Source: Phanerodontia chrysosporium
Taxonomy: Eukaryota; Basidiomycota; Agaricomycetes; Polyporales; Phanerochaetaceae
Length of the DNA stretch: 64,000 nucleotides
Reading direction: 5' to 3'
Assembly (NCBI GenBank): GCA_001910725.1
Contig: MJGA01000040.1
Span: forward strand, 62,001-126,000
In this document: positions 10,429-21,243 of the stretch, in pieces
Layout of the letters: each line of letters begins with the position of its first letter
Numbering within the stretch: position 1 is the first letter of the stretch
The notes under the pieces: generated by a model
Told to the model about the DNA's origin: nothing
Seen by the model: the letters and a program-made list of their open reading frames with translations, nothing else
Database searches by the model: none
Program-made: the position numbers and the translations under genes

Positions 10429-12461
10429 TCCTCCTCCAAACGCAATAATGCCCGCCCTCGGGCAGCTCGGGGTGCACAGCGTAAGGCGACACGGTGGCGC
10501 ATGCGAGCGTGAGCGCGAAGGCGAACATAATCGCATGGACGAGGCGTCCAGGGTGGCTTACGCATGGCGCGAATGTGTTCGCGTCGGCGGCGCAGTGGCA
10601 GTCGGCCCAGGCTTTGCGACGCGAGTTTGCCTTCGCAAATATCTCGCCGGGATTGCTCGGGTGGCTCGGGCGCGAGCTCGGGTGTCGGCGCGAGATCGGG
10701 GACTCGGTCGCGAGTTCGTAAGTCGCTTGCCTCAGGTGTCGGCTCGCCGAGGGTGTCCGAAACGTGCTGTAGGTCGCAGTGGCGCAGCGCCGTAGTTGTG
10801 GTCGCAATGTCGTGGGTTGGAGACAGGCTGGAAGACGCAGTCGCAGTGGTCGCAGGGGGATTTTCGCAGGTGGGCGCAGTGTCGAAGAGGAATGTGGAAA
10901 CGCGAGATGTAGCAGATGTGGCCGAGGTACGCGGTGCAGCGGGGGCGGGAGGCGAGGTGCTGTAGTAGAAACGCATAGCAGAGGGCGATATGAGCACAGA
11001 GTGGCGAGCGCAATCGTTGAAATAATACAGCCACCCAGCGTCGATTAGTTGGTGACACTCGGGCGGCGAAAGGTCGTGTGCACGGATGACGTGGGGCGCA
11101 GTGCTGGCTAGGAGGCGTTGTACGAGAGGCGATGGGCTCGGTGAGGGCCTCTGAGACTCGTCGAACGTGTGCCGAGCTTCTATAACTGCAGTCGCAGTTG
11201 TTACGGGCTCATTCGCGGTGCTGGCGACGGTCCAGGGTGTCCGGGGTCTCGATGGGGTCGATTCCGACTCTGGCTCCTCGAGAGGGCTCGGATGGGTCTC
11301 GGGAGGCTCGGTGTGAGCTCGCAGGTGTGCGCAAGACTCGGGGGAGACGTCGAGGAGGTCGCCAAGGGGTACAGAAACCGTTGGGGTCTTGAGCATCGCG
11401 TTGAGGACGCGGTCGGCTGCCTGGGCTTCTTTCTCGGCAATGGGGCTCGTGTCTACAACGCGGGGCTTCGCTTTGGGTGCCGGTAACTTTGCTCCGAAGT
11501 TGTAGTCCGAAGGAGGCTCGTACGCGAGGGTGGTCGCAGCTGTGACCGAGGCGGGAGGGCGTTGCGCGAGGGCTCGGGCTTGCTTCGCCTTGAGCTCGGC
11601 GAGTTCTCGTTCGAGGGCTGCGAGGTGGCGCTGCTCGGCTTCGCTGAGGCTCACTGAGTACGTCGGCATCGTGGTGGACGGAGCGCGAGACGATGGCGCA
11701 GTGGGCGAGGGTGTCGACGGCATAACCGAGACGAGGAGAGTTGACGCAGGCGAGGTTGAGGCTGGCGCGAGACGCAAGAGACTTTGCTCGAGCGCAGTTG
11801 CAAGGGACCAAAGCGGGGTTGCTACAGCTTCGCGTTTGGATGCCGAGAGCTGCGGCGCATGCTCAGGGGGTGCCGCCGAAGTCGTGTGCAGAATAAAGCG
11901 GACTGCCTCGTCGATTTGCGCGAACGAGTAGCCATCCTCGGGGTGCACATCCGGGTACTTCACGTCGAGCCGAAGCGAAACCCGTCGTGCGAGGTCGCTG
12001 CCGAAGGCACCGGCGCAGAGGCGAGCTTGCTCGTACTCGGAGAGGTGGTGGTGTCGGATGAGCCAGCGCGACGCTGCGAGGAAATCTTGCGCGAACGCGG
12101 CCCAATCACCGATCGTGCGTATGCCGTGGGTTTGCCACTGCTGCACGAGAGCTTCGAGGTCGCAACGCGAATACTTGCGCGAGTTTTCGGCGCCGGGGTA
12201 GAGCGCGATGACCGCATGCTGCCACTCGTCGTAGGTGCCGGTGTCGTACTCGTCGAGGGCCTCCCAGTAGTCGGCTTCACGAAGTGGGAGGTAGCGCAGT
12301 GCGTGGCGCTTCTTCTCGGCATCGTCGCAGATTTGTGCTCGGACAAAGAGGTCTGCGAGGTCGTCGAAATAGCAGGGAAGCGACCGAGGTTCGCGTGGAT
12401 CGAACTCGGGAGCGCCTGGTTCACCGCGAAGGGGCATGTAGAACGGGGATGGGGTCGCCAT
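10221..12461 (-). CDS. gag: Retrotransposon Gag polyprotein (no Pol)
   Basis: 746 aa from the ATG at 12461; the frame is open further upstream, but that stretch lacks the family's Met-Ala start. Residues about 5-200 are the capsid-like domain found in basidiomycete Gag proteins: 'FDPREPRSLPCYFDDLADLF', 'EKKRHALRYLPL', 'DEWQHAVIALYP'. A coiled-coil follows ('EAEQRHLAALERELAELKAK'). A 'VPLGDLLDVSPE' segment resembles the linker that precedes the protease in full-length fungal Gag-Pol proteins. No CCHC zinc knuckle and no DTG/DSG protease motif is seen. Gag would form particles for element RNA in the cytoplasm. The ORF ends inside the 3' LTR. Confidence 0.8.
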   Translation of the reverse strand: MATPSPFYMPLRGEPGAPEFDPREPRSLPCYFDDLADLFVRAQICDDAEKKRHALRYLPLREADYWEALDEYDTGTYDEWQHAVIALYPGAENSRKYSRCDLEALVQQWQTHGIRTIGDWAAFAQDFLAASRWLIRHHHLSEYEQARLCAGAFGSDLARRVSLRLDVKYPDVHPEDGYSFAQIDEAVRFILHTTSAAPPEHAPQLSASKREAVATPLWSLATALEQSLLRLAPASTSPASTLLVSVMPSTPSPTAPSSRAPSTTMPTYSVSLSEAEQRHLAALERELAELKAKQARALAQRPPASVTAATTLAYEPPSDYNFGAKLPAPKAKPRVVDTSPIAEKEAQAADRVLNAMLKTPTVSVPLGDLLDVSPESCAHLRAHTEPPETHPSPLEEPESESTPSRPRTPWTVASTANEPVTTATAVIEARHTFDESQRPSPSPSPLVQRLLASTAPHVIRAHDLSPPECHQLIDAGWLYYFNDCARHSVLISPSAMRFYYSTSPPAPAAPRTSATSATSRVSTFLFDTAPTCENPPATTATASSSLSPTHDIATTTTALRHCDLQHVSDTLGEPTPEASDLRTRDRVPDLAPTPELAPEPPEQSRRDICEGKLASQSLGRLPLRRRREHIRAMRKPPWTPRPCDYVRLRAHARMRHRVALRCAPRAARGRALLRLEEDDAPRAALSSQAAPKPCPSRRRAAHLGLSHAVLAPSRTTSAPCHMVTAVSNALAAHTVTPHARVPRAPP
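10429..10437 (-). other. Polypurine tract
   Basis: On the minus strand GGAGGAGGA directly abuts the 3' LTR start (TGATG), the position where second-strand synthesis is primed in LTR elements. Confidence 0.6.
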
Positions 12462-12770
12462 TGTGCAGAACACGACGCTTGATGGCTTTGCAGCTCGGGG
12501 CGGTGTGCGCGAGGCGAGTGCGAGTTCGCCGACGCGATCACGAGAGTGTCTACGCGAAGCCGAGGTTAGCACCGAGAGTGTGTGGCGTCGACTCACAAGG
12601 GCACGGCGCGGCGCAGGCTTGGACTAGCCGCAGCGCAATCAGCCGGTGCGTGGAGCGAAAGGCGGGTTAACGGAATATGCGAGAGGGTGATGGAAGGTCA
12701 AGGGAATGTCGTGGAATGCGAAGGAAGGTCGCCGAAGGTCGCCGATACTCGCAGGAATTCTGGCTGACCG

Positions 12771-12789
12771 CCTCACTGGGGCAGCCAAA
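12771..12789 (-). other. Putative primer-binding site
   Basis: Two bases inside the 5' LTR the minus strand reads TGGCTGCCCCAGTGAGG. It starts with TGG, the complement of a tRNA CCA end. The priming tRNA was not identified. Confidence 0.5.
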
Positions 12790-13327
12790 TGAAGCGCCTC
12801 GGGAGCGGCTAGGCTAGACGAACCAACCCAACCCACACCCAGCAGGCTCGGAGGGGGTGAGACGGCGGTCAGTGGGACCAGCGAGGGCGACCCGAGGGTG
12901 CGTGCGAGGTGCCGAGAGGTCGCGAGACGGTCCGTGGGCGCTTACGGGCGCGAGAACGCGAACGCAGCGAGACGGTCGCAGGAGAGGTCGCAGGGAACGG
13001 GGCTTGTATTTCTTGAGAGGGGAGTGTTCGTAGGTACAGGTTTTATAGTCTAAAGAATCGGGAATATACGGAATAAAAGTGAGAGGAACATAAAGGAAAA
13101 ACATAAAAACCGAAACCGCCTACGGCGGAGCTCGCGGAACGCGAGCGTGTGGCGTCACAGTGTGCGCGGCGAGCGCGTTCGAGACTGCGGTGACCATATG
13201 GCAGGGTGCCGACGTCGTCCGCGAGGGTGCGAGGACCGCATGGCTGAGGCCGAGGTGCGCGGCTCGGCGCCTGCTCGGACATGGCTTCGGCGCGGCTTGC
13301 GAGCTCAGCGCGGCGCGAGGCGCATCA
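12790..13327 (-). repeat. 5' LTR of the Gag-only element
   Basis: 538 bp, TG...CA, equal to the other LTR. The frame of the disrupted F-box gene B continues into this LTR and stops at 13120, so a readthrough transcript would encode an F-box/LTR chimera. Confidence 0.92.
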
Positions 13328-13925
13328 GCGGCAGCGTCGAGGTAGTTGGTCTGGAGGTGTCTGACGATGTGGCGCGCAGGCGCGAGCGGCACCACGGGGT
13401 CTGCATGGACGTAGTGGAAACACAGGCGGCCGATGGAGGCGAAAAGGCGGAGGACCCAGTCTGCACAGTACAGCGGAATGCGGTATAGCTTCAGGTACCC
13501 GATCGCACGTCCAGTGGGCTCCGGGGGCGGTGGCGACGCGGCTGCTCCGCCGTCGGTGGGCTCACAGTGCGTGATCGTGATCTCGCGCAGGCGCGGGAGG
13601 TCCTTCACGATACGCCACTGCTCGAAGCACAGAAGCTCCAGTCCGAGACTGACGATGTGCTCGCGTATGCGTGGCGATGCCCGCACAGCGCTCAGTCGTT
13701 CAATGGCCCAACGCGGGATGTGTGCCGGGCGGGCAGCGAATAGGTTTGCCGTGCTGCGCGAGTGCAGGAGAGGACTTGCCAGCGTGCAACTTTTCAGAGT
13801 GTCGATGTCGCCCGCGAGTTTGTCGACGATAGTGTCCAGGAGCTCCTGAGGCAGTCGGCATGGGCTACATGGTTTCGTTCGGTGGTTATGCGGAGAATTG
13901 AATGACGCTATCGCAGTAGCTCAGA

Positions 13926-14431
13926 TGGAAGATAACATATCAAGAGTTTGTACAGACTGACCGCTCTCAGAGGACGGATGCATGGCGCGGGGTTGGCCCA
14001 AGATGAAAGTCGATGAACATCCGTGCATCTGTAGATGCTCACCAATGAAGCCTCCGGCAATCACCGGTGATGCCTGATGGACTGAATATGGAAGGTGACG
14101 TGGATCGTCTAGCCTCACTGGGCGGTATCGAGACAGTCAATCACGCCAACTCCATAGCTTGAGGGCGTGTTGTCACTTGAGAAGCCGGATTATTGGAATA
14201 CGTGCGTGCGCAAGCATGCAAAAGTATATCTAGGGCTGCATCGTGTCAGAAGTGCTTGATGGCATCTAGGGATACAGTAGTATGCGAATGAGTAGCGAGT
14301 AGAGCGAGAGTCTATGGATCTGTGAAGCCCCATCAGAACGAATACAAGCCTTAGTTCCAGTAACTGCTCACAAAATCATTGTAATTAAAACAGGGACGAG
14401 CCACGCGCAAAACAACCCGAGCGCAACCCCT
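13926..14431. other. Spacer with F-box upstream block, copy 3
   Basis: Between about 13990 and 14105 the minus strand resembles the dispersed upstream block: 'TCACCTTCCATATTCAGTCC', 'ATCAGGCATCACCGGTGAT', 'GCCGGAGGCTTCATTGG'. It is upstream of gene B. The rest is an unremarkable 3' flank of gene C. Confidence 0.4.
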
Positions 14432-15697
14432 TCACAGCAAGACGACCGACGTCAGGGCCGCTAGGCGTCCAGAGAGAACCTTCGGCAGGGCCAAACGCAT
14501 CTCGTCGAAGAGCTTGCGCTCGGGTCCCGCCCACATCGCAGCACCGGCGACGCGCACGTGGAGCGCTCCGAGCTGAGGACACGCCGCGAGACAGCGCTCG
14601 AAGGCGTCGAGCCGCGCGTGCACGAGCCGCCGCAGGTCTGCGGGCCCGCTGAGCACGAGCGTGAGCTGGCGCAGCGACGGAGGGAGGCACGGCAGGATGC
14701 TCGTGCAGGCCCAGGGGAACTGCTGGGGCTCCGGTCAGCGCTGGCATCCACGGGGAGGTGGCTCCGCGCACCTGTCGGCAGTCGACGAAGCTAATGGAGA
14801 GAGTGCGCAGATGGGCACAGCGGGCCAATGCGGAGAGATAATATTCTGCGTACAGTGAGTGAGAGCTGAAAGGGACGCATTGGAGCACTCACTTCTGGAC
14901 AGCGTCTGCTCCGGATCGATTGTGATATCCTTATCATAGAAGCATAGCGAGAGGGTCTCGATGCCACTACACAGGTCCACAAGGGCGTCATTCACATGTG
15001 GAACATCCTTGTCAGCGCAGAAGCCTTTGAAGGCTACCTCCTTGAGCGCAGATGGCAGGAGGTGGGTTCGCAGGACGCGGGTGTAGCCGAGCGCGGAAGC
15101 CGCCGCAACATCCGCGAGGACGAGCCGTCCTATGCGGAGGTGTTTCGGTATTGGCCAGGGGCTTTCTGCGCGCGCCCTGTAGAACGGGTACCGGTATTGC
15201 GGGTCGAGCACGAGCGTGTCGACGACGTCGAAGTTGGCGAGGAGTTCCGAGAGCGTGAACGCGTCCACCGCGAACAGCACAAGGCGTGCCAGGCGGTGGT
15301 GGCCCACCTCTGGCGCGCCGAACCGCTTCATGTCGGGCGCCCCGGGGCTCCCGGAGAGCAGGAGCTGGTCCTGGTAGTCGATGCGGCGCAGGCGTGGCGG
15401 GCCGAGGCGCAGGAACGCCGCGACGCCCTCGAGGCCGACCGCAGGCCCCGCGGTCAGCACGAGCTCTGCGACGTTCGCGACGAGGCGCGGACACGCACGC
15501 AGCTCCGCGAGGAACCGCGGGGCGTCCTCGGCGCGCACGGCGACGCGCTCGAAGAGGTGCGTCGAGCTGCGCGGGAGCCATGCGCGCGCGACGAGCGTGC
15601 AGGCCGCGAGGGTGCGTTTGGCGGCGGCGCGGCGGGCGGGCGCGTCGGCGAGGATGTCGATGATGCGGTCGACGAGCTCCTGGGCGAGACACTGCAT
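14432..15697 (-). CDS. F-box protein C
   Basis: Exons 14893-15697, 14772-14845 and 14432-14722 join in phase for 389 aa. The ATG at 15697 leads straight into the F-box 'LAQELVDRIIDILAD...LAACTLVARAWLPRSSTHLFERV'. LRR-like strands follow ('LRRIDYQDQLLL', 'VVDTLVLDP', 'LRTLSISFVDC', 'LRQLTLVLSG'). The C-terminus 'LSGRLAALTSVVLL' is in family register. It is GC-rich with no lesions, and is predicted to be a substrate adaptor of an SCF ubiquitin ligase with unknown target. Both small introns have standard GTGAG/GTGCG donors and CAG acceptors. Confidence 0.85.
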
Positions 15698-16220
15698 CTC
15701 TGGCCGACGGCGACGGCGCGAATGACGTGGCGGTTAGCGGCAAGTGATCCCATCAAACGTGCCGACGCAGGCGCCCGCAAAGCCTTCGTGGCGCTCTCGA
15801 CATGACTCGACAAGACTCGAAGCCCCGTCTAGCCGCCTGAAAAGTCGCGACAAAGTGCGAAAAGACACCCAAGCTGAACTGCATGTGTTCCTCAGATTAA
15901 CTCACCGTCCTGACGATGAAAAGTCAAGGTTTCAACGAAGACTTCACGCAGATAATTCGCTCATAGTCTGTCTGCGCCCGGCTCGAGCGCAGTTCAGCTC
16001 TGAGTATACACCGAATATTGGGAAATATCTCTGATCTGGGTCTCGTGGTCTCAAACCAACCGAGCGGGCGTCCTCCTGTTAACCCCAACCTCCAGCGTGC
16101 TAGTATTCTTTGTAGTATATCATTTGGCCGATAATCGTCGTCAGGGTGGCGTGGCGGTGTTTCGACAACTTTTCCAATAAGAATGATTGCTGCAATTGGA
16201 AGCCCAGATGTCCCTTTGTC
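15698..16220. other. Intergenic between F-box C and D
   Basis: Promoter side of gene C and 3' flank of gene D. Nothing else is recognised. Confidence 0.5.
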
Positions 16221-17462
16221 TTAGCGCCAACTTTCTCGAGAGGCCACGAGGATGCAGTCCCTGAGATGGTCTGGCAACACTAGTTGCAGCCGTTGTCGGA
16301 CCTGGGGTATAAACGCTGCCCTCTCAGTCGTGGTGGTCGGTCTCGTGATGAGTGTCCACGTCACGCTTTGGACCGCGCGATTTTGTTCCAGGTATTGCAC
16401 GACAGTGGACAGGTTGAACTCGGGGTCGCCGACGATGGACTGGAACGTCGACGGCGTGGTCACGAAGGAGAGCTTGCGGATGGACTCGGTGATGTCTCTC
16501 TGTCCGAATATGTACGGAAGGTCGCTGGCGCACTTGTTACTAGGTGTGATGACGAGTGTCAAGTGTTGGAGCCTATGCAGGTGTTTGAGTGCGGAGAACT
16601 TGCAGCTGGCTGCGGACCGGAAAAATATGAGTGGCCTGGTTTGTTCATAGCTACTTTAGGACGTACCGAGACGGAAATATCTGCTGTCTACGGTGAGGGA
16701 CATCAAGCTTCGCCCAAATTTCGGGAGACTCCGCTCCAATACGGCCACCGCCAAGTTTCGAGAATTGTCGTAATTTTCAGAGAAATTGCCATAGAGTGAG
16801 AACTGGAGCATCGAGGAAGGGTCCAGATAAGCCTCGAGTACACGCAATGTGTAAGCGTCTATGTAATTCAGCGTGATCTGTTCGATACGCAAAGCCCATA
16901 GGTCGAGCTTGAGCTCAGGCGGCTGATTCTGGTAGGATACGGGAGATACGCAAAGATGGCGCAAGCAACAGAAAGCACGCAGTGCATGCACGAGCGCCGC
17001 CGCATGGCACCTGTGTAGGTGCAGCGCCCCGCCGAAGCATACACGCCGCAGGCCCACTGGCACCGTCACGTCAAACTCGCCACGGAGCAGCACGCGCTCG
17101 AGGCGCGGGACGCTGCGCACGATGCGCGAGAGCACGGGCGGCGCGCATGTTGCTGCGTGGATGACGACGAGCTCGCGGACGTGGTGCTGCAGGCGCGCCG
17201 AGCGCGCGAGCGTGTCGAGGAAGTGCGTGCATGCATGCCAGGCGACCGCGCCTCCGATGGGGCCCGCCCACCAGTCCGGCCGGCAGAAATAGTTCACGGA
17301 GACTATGCGCAGGAGGTGGAGGGAGCTGCGGGGGAGCCAGGCGCGGCAGACGAGGGTGGCGTGGTGCAGGTCGACGTCGAGTTCGATGTGGTCGATGACC
17401 AAGTCTGCGAGCTCTTGAGGGAGCCGTTCGGTCCTGGGTAGGACTATCGCGTTGACGTTCAT
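16221..17462 (-). CDS. F-box protein D
   Basis: Exons 16667-17462 and 16221-16609 join in phase (394 aa). The F-box is residues about 12-55 ('ERLPQELADLVIDHIELD...HHATLVCRAWLPRSSLHLL'). LRR-like strands follow ('VPRLERVLLRGEFDV', 'LWALRIEQITLNYI', 'LHRLQHLTLVITP'). The C-terminal third is diverged from the other paralogues, ending 'LPDHLRDCILVASRESWR'. The donor GTACGT and acceptor CCGCAG are clear. Predicted SCF adaptor, target unknown, no lesions. Confidence 0.82.
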
Positions 17463-18707
17463 GTGCTATAAGGTATATGGAAAGTCTGGGGATGGTGGTG
17501 CAAGAGGTGTATGTGTAGGAGGTGGCTGGAAGCAAAGTGGCGGTGATTGTCCACGCACTGCACAGACACGGAACCTTGTTCTCTATCAGGCCGGTCCATG
17601 CAGGAGAGGCGCTTTATCGATGGAAACATGGGCGTCCCTGAGGCCATTAAAGTCGACGATATTGCTTGGTTTGTTGGCCTGAAAATGGAGATGGTGAAAA
17701 AGTAAGTTTAGCCCGAGCACCACGCCCACAAGCTGAGTGTCTCGAGACTTCAAGGTGTGAGATGTTTTCCTAATTTTGAGGGAGAGAGTCGCCGTGTTTT
17801 CCTGGATATCACGACGTGGGCGTGTGCCTGGCTTCGTGTCAGGATGCAAAGCTAACTTTGGGCGCCTCTGTGATGCGCATCGCTACCTAAATGGGACTGA
17901 TGCGCCATCACGCGGGCTTTGAAACCGACCCATCCGTGCAGCGCCGCTCTCGTCCGCCCTCCGCGCGCAACGCTATGCGTCGAGCACTACACGTACGGCC
18001 CGAGCTTCCAACATGGAACGCCTCCCGCCGTACCGAGCGTGCCGGATACCATGAGCTGGCAGTGAAAGCCGCCCCGTACGTAAGCTGCCCACCGCGCGCC
18101 GCTCTCTTTCCTGCACTTGCTCATAACACCGACGCACGGATGCCAGCCGGCTCTACAAATCGCTAAGTTGATACATCCGAGCCGTAACCCTCCGTGCAAT
18201 GCAGCTGTTGCCAACCGGAAACCGGGGCCGAACTCGACATCCAGCACCAATCTGGAATCTCAGGGGTCATCCAAAGCACAATCCCGAGCTCAACTTGAAT
18301 ACGGCTGCATAGGCATGTCTGGCTTCCCCATCCCGCATGCCACATTGATGGGAGCGTCTGGTGCTGGTACTGTGCTTGAAGAAGGGCTGAGATGTTGCGG
18401 CCCCGGTAGGAACGTTCGGTAGCTTGTCCCGGTTCGCACGGCATCCAGCATCCCACCGTTGCAACCAGCATTCATCTCCGCTCCCTCTGGAGGTCGGTCC
18501 GCTGCTCCACAGCCGCGGAACGGAATGCGCGTCCGCAGGCCGTCGCGGCGATGCCGGCCCACCTCTCGCCGCATCACTTCACTATGTCCGCTGGAGTGGC
18601 AGTTGACTTCGCGTATTTTTTGCCCAGCAGCTATTGAAGTCACGCCGCATCCTCGCATCCGACATAAAGCAGGCTGGGCATCGCGAAGGTTCCAGTACCA
18701 ACGCTGC
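17463..18707. other. Intergenic, no gene recognised
   Basis: About 1.2 kb with only short, mutually antisense open frames. No repeat or RNA gene is seen. Confidence 0.5.
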
Positions 18708-18714
18708 CTATAAG
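18708..18714 (+). promoter_or_regulatory. TATA-like box of the SPRY/F-box gene
   Basis: CTATAAG is 38 bp before the ATG at 18746. This matches the TATA-to-ATG distance of the two FunK1 genes in this window. Confidence 0.4.
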
Positions 18715-18745
18715 TCACCTGCTCGCGCATCTCGGCTCACCGACC

Positions 18746-21044
18746 ATGCACGCCCGTACCCAAGCTCCCCGGTTCATGCGCGAATACCTTCAACAGTCCT
18801 CGCTGGACGATGGACTCTCTCCCCCCGACTTGCCATTGCCCCCCACGGCATGGGGCGCTGTCACCTCCTACGTCCGGCATGGCACAACAGTGACCGAGAC
18901 TTCGCTCCAGTCGTGTATTGAAGGGCCTTCCGGGCTGGTGACGACTTCCGTCTTCCTAGAGCAACAAGGAGAGACGGTCGTCACAGAGTTTACGTCCGCT
19001 CGCGGTATCTCTGTGCATTACCCTCTGTACTATTTTGAAGTTGTCGTACATGCGACAGACATCGAAAATGTCTGGTAAGCTGCAGTCTTCAATTCACGGC
19101 GTCTGGGCACTAACATCTTCCTCCAGTGTTAAACTTGGGTGTGTAGCAATATCTGAGCCTGGAATCAGTCGTTGACAAAGGCTCAGAATCACGCGCCAAT
19201 GTATCGAGGATTCTTCGAAACCGAACGCAAACTGTCAAACTACTCGGTTATCGCGGACCATGAGCACCCATTGCTGTAAGCTGGTCAATCTTCTTCCTCA
19301 TCTCCCGCTTTGAACTTCTGCTGTGTAGGTCAGGATGGGGATACCATCGGCTGTGGAGTCTGTCCAAAGGAGGGCATGATCTTCTTCACGAGAAACGGAA
19401 AGTACACAGGTATGCACACTCTCACGTTTGTACTTACTGCCAAATGACTCACATGTCTACTGGTAGGACGCCAGATAGCAGACCTACGGACGGCGACATC
19501 CTTCAGGCCGCTGCTGACGATCACGACGTCCAAAATGTGTGCCCCGACCCGCGTTCATACCCGAGCGAACTTCGGGCAGGAGCCTTTCGCGTTCGACGTC
19601 TGCTCTTGGCTACAGCCGCTGCGCATAGCTCGCATGGAGAGGTTTACCCAGGCCGCTGCGCGCCTGCCATCTGAGGTCCTCACCATGATCGCCACCTTCG
19701 CCGCGAAGGAGCTGCACGATGCCGAGCAGGCCGGTCTCTCCGGGTCCGAGAAGTCACCGGCACTGTTGCGCGCGCACATGGTCCAGCGCCGCAGGCTTGC
19801 GATGGTGTGCCGTTCCTGGAGGAAGATCTGTCTGTCGGCACGCTTCTCCACGCTTGTGCTCCTCCGGGATGCGCACCTCCGTCGGGCCTCTGACATGCTC
19901 AAGCACATCGCCGAACGGGGTCCTTCGATCGATACCGTGTACGTAGGCCCCTGCGAGGACCGCCCGACGCAGGCGTCCGCCGGTTCCACGCCAGCAATGG
20001 CGGTCGTCCTCTCGTCAAACGCTATCCGGCACTGTCCTGATGTGCGCAAGCTCGTGTGGGACGAGCTGGTCCCTCCGTGCCTTGTCCCTCCGCGCGTGCA
20101 GGCCGCGCTCCCCAGCCTGTTCCGCGCGTCCGTCCACAGCCTCACCGAGCTGCGCATCCGCAACCGGACGCTGCGCTCCCTGGACGGACTCTTGCGTGTA
20201 GTTTGCGCTGTCAGTTCTCTCCGGTTGATCCACCTGGAAAACCTGCGGTGTGCCCCGCGCACAGCAGCCCCGGCACGGCGGCCGCCACCTCTCAGTGGTC
20301 TGCATGAACTCGTCATCGAGGGCTGTATCCTCTCGCTCGAACAAGTCTCTATGCTATTGCGGACCAGCCTTACCGGTTGTGCGGCGCCAATGCAGAGCGG
20401 GCTAAAGCTCAAGGATGCAGGGGAGACGAGGATGCCGATCAACCCTGGGGACGCGGAAGCGGCTGTCGGCATCGCCGAGACGCTCCTCGGGTCGTACTAC
20501 AGGTCCGACGTCGAGCACTTCTGCGGGGCCATCGCGCTGCGCGCGAAGCTCGGCGACGCCGCAGGCGCAGGGAGCAGTGAGTCGCCCGCGTCATCCCGCG
20601 CCGAGCCCCCGCTGACGGCTGGCGTCTGCTCTCCTTCCAGCCTGTTGGGACATGTCGCTGCTCGACCGCGTCCCGACGAGCTGGCCGGCACCCGCGGCAC
20701 GGCGCGCGGTCCTGCGCCTCTCCGTTGCGTTCGCCTGCGCAGACGGCGCACCGGCCACAGCGCGCCGCGTCGCGCTCGACGTCTACAACTGCTACAAGCC
20801 GCGGCCCGTGACGCACTGGCCGGCGTTCGAGCGCGTGCTGCACACCGTCGACGGCCTCGTCGCGCGTCTGCCGTGCTGTGATGCCGTCGTGCTCCGCGTG
20901 CGCGACTACCCGACGTGGGACGAGCCGTGGCTCCCCGCGCTCGCAAATGCGGCTGAGGAGCTGCGAGATCGTGTGGGGAGCTGTATGCCGCACGCAAGGG
21001 ATATGGTTTGCGTGGAGTATGCGGGCGTGGCGGAAGGCAAATGA
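18746..21044 (+). CDS. SPRY domain fused to F-box/LRR-like protein
   Basis: Exon 18746-19074 encodes a leader and the first SPRY strands ('PLYYFEVVVHATDIENV'). Exon 19329-19409 encodes the SPRY core 'GDTIGCGVCPKEGMIFFTRN'. Exon 19467-20576 starts with the SPRY end ('ANFGQEPFAFDV') and runs without a stop into an F-box-like segment ('ARLPSEVLTMIATFA...LAMVCRSWRKICLSARFSTLVLL') and LRR-like strands. Exon 20641-21044 finishes the protein. SPRY binds peptides; F-box recruits Skp1/SCF. Exons between 19127 and 19328 could not be joined without losing phase or meeting a stop, so the SPRY half may be damaged. In that case the functional gene may be only the F-box part starting at the ATG at 19635. 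The late exons are secure. Confidence 0.6.
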
Positions 21045-21243
21045 GGCAGAGCCCCGTTCGCATGCTTGAATCGTTATTTGCTATATTATATCACCGAATA
21101 TTGATGCCGTCCATGAGCAACCAGCTATCACATATGACAGGAGCTCAGCACGCAGCAAACTTGAAAGTATTACACAATATATACTCGCAGAGGCTGGGAG
21201 CTAATTAAAACAAAGACAGAGGGAAACAGACAGTCTTGCCCCA

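Larger units (their letters stand above)
9891..13327 (-). mobile_element. Gag-only, non-autonomous LTR retrotransposon
   Basis: The element spans 3,437 bp. Two 538-bp LTRs (9891-10428 and 12790-13327) each begin TG and end CA, agree wherever I compared them, and give identical conceptual translations. The flanks are a 4-bp target duplication GCGG (9887-9890 and 13328-13331). The element reads on the minus strand: 5' LTR 13327-12790, a primer-binding-like TGGCTGCCCCAGTGAGG just inside, one Gag ORF, and a purine tract GGAGGAGGA next to the 3' LTR. No protease, reverse transcriptase, RNase H or integrase is present in the 2,361-bp interior. It must be mobilised in trans. Confidence 0.92.
9260..13925 (-). 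pseudogene. F-box gene B, split by an LTR element
   Basis: The two halves are 13328-13925 (F-box 'CRLPQELLDTIVDKLAGD...LKSCTLASPLLHSRSTANLF' and LRR-like middle) and 9260-9890 (C-terminal strands ending 'LAGFSVRLRDIIRFV'). Removing 9891-13327 and one copy of the GCGG target duplication restores an unbroken frame across the junction (...NYLDAA / ALRYLSSAVD...), so the insertion hit a coding exon. The closest paralogue is gene F. No in-frame ATG precedes the F-box before an upstream stop near 13926, so a short first exon is probably missing from the model. The last intron (about 9660-9720) has no splice pair that keeps phase. Confidence 0.8.

Noticed and set aside
10379..12482. Plus-strand open frames within the LTR element (up to 232 codons)
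   Set aside because: They are antisense to the Gag ORF, which has recognisable capsid-like motifs.
15012..15805. Plus-strand 269-codon frame and minus-strand Arg-rich frame in F-box gene C
   Set aside because: Shadow frames of a GC-rich gene; the F-box and LRR signatures lie in the called frame.
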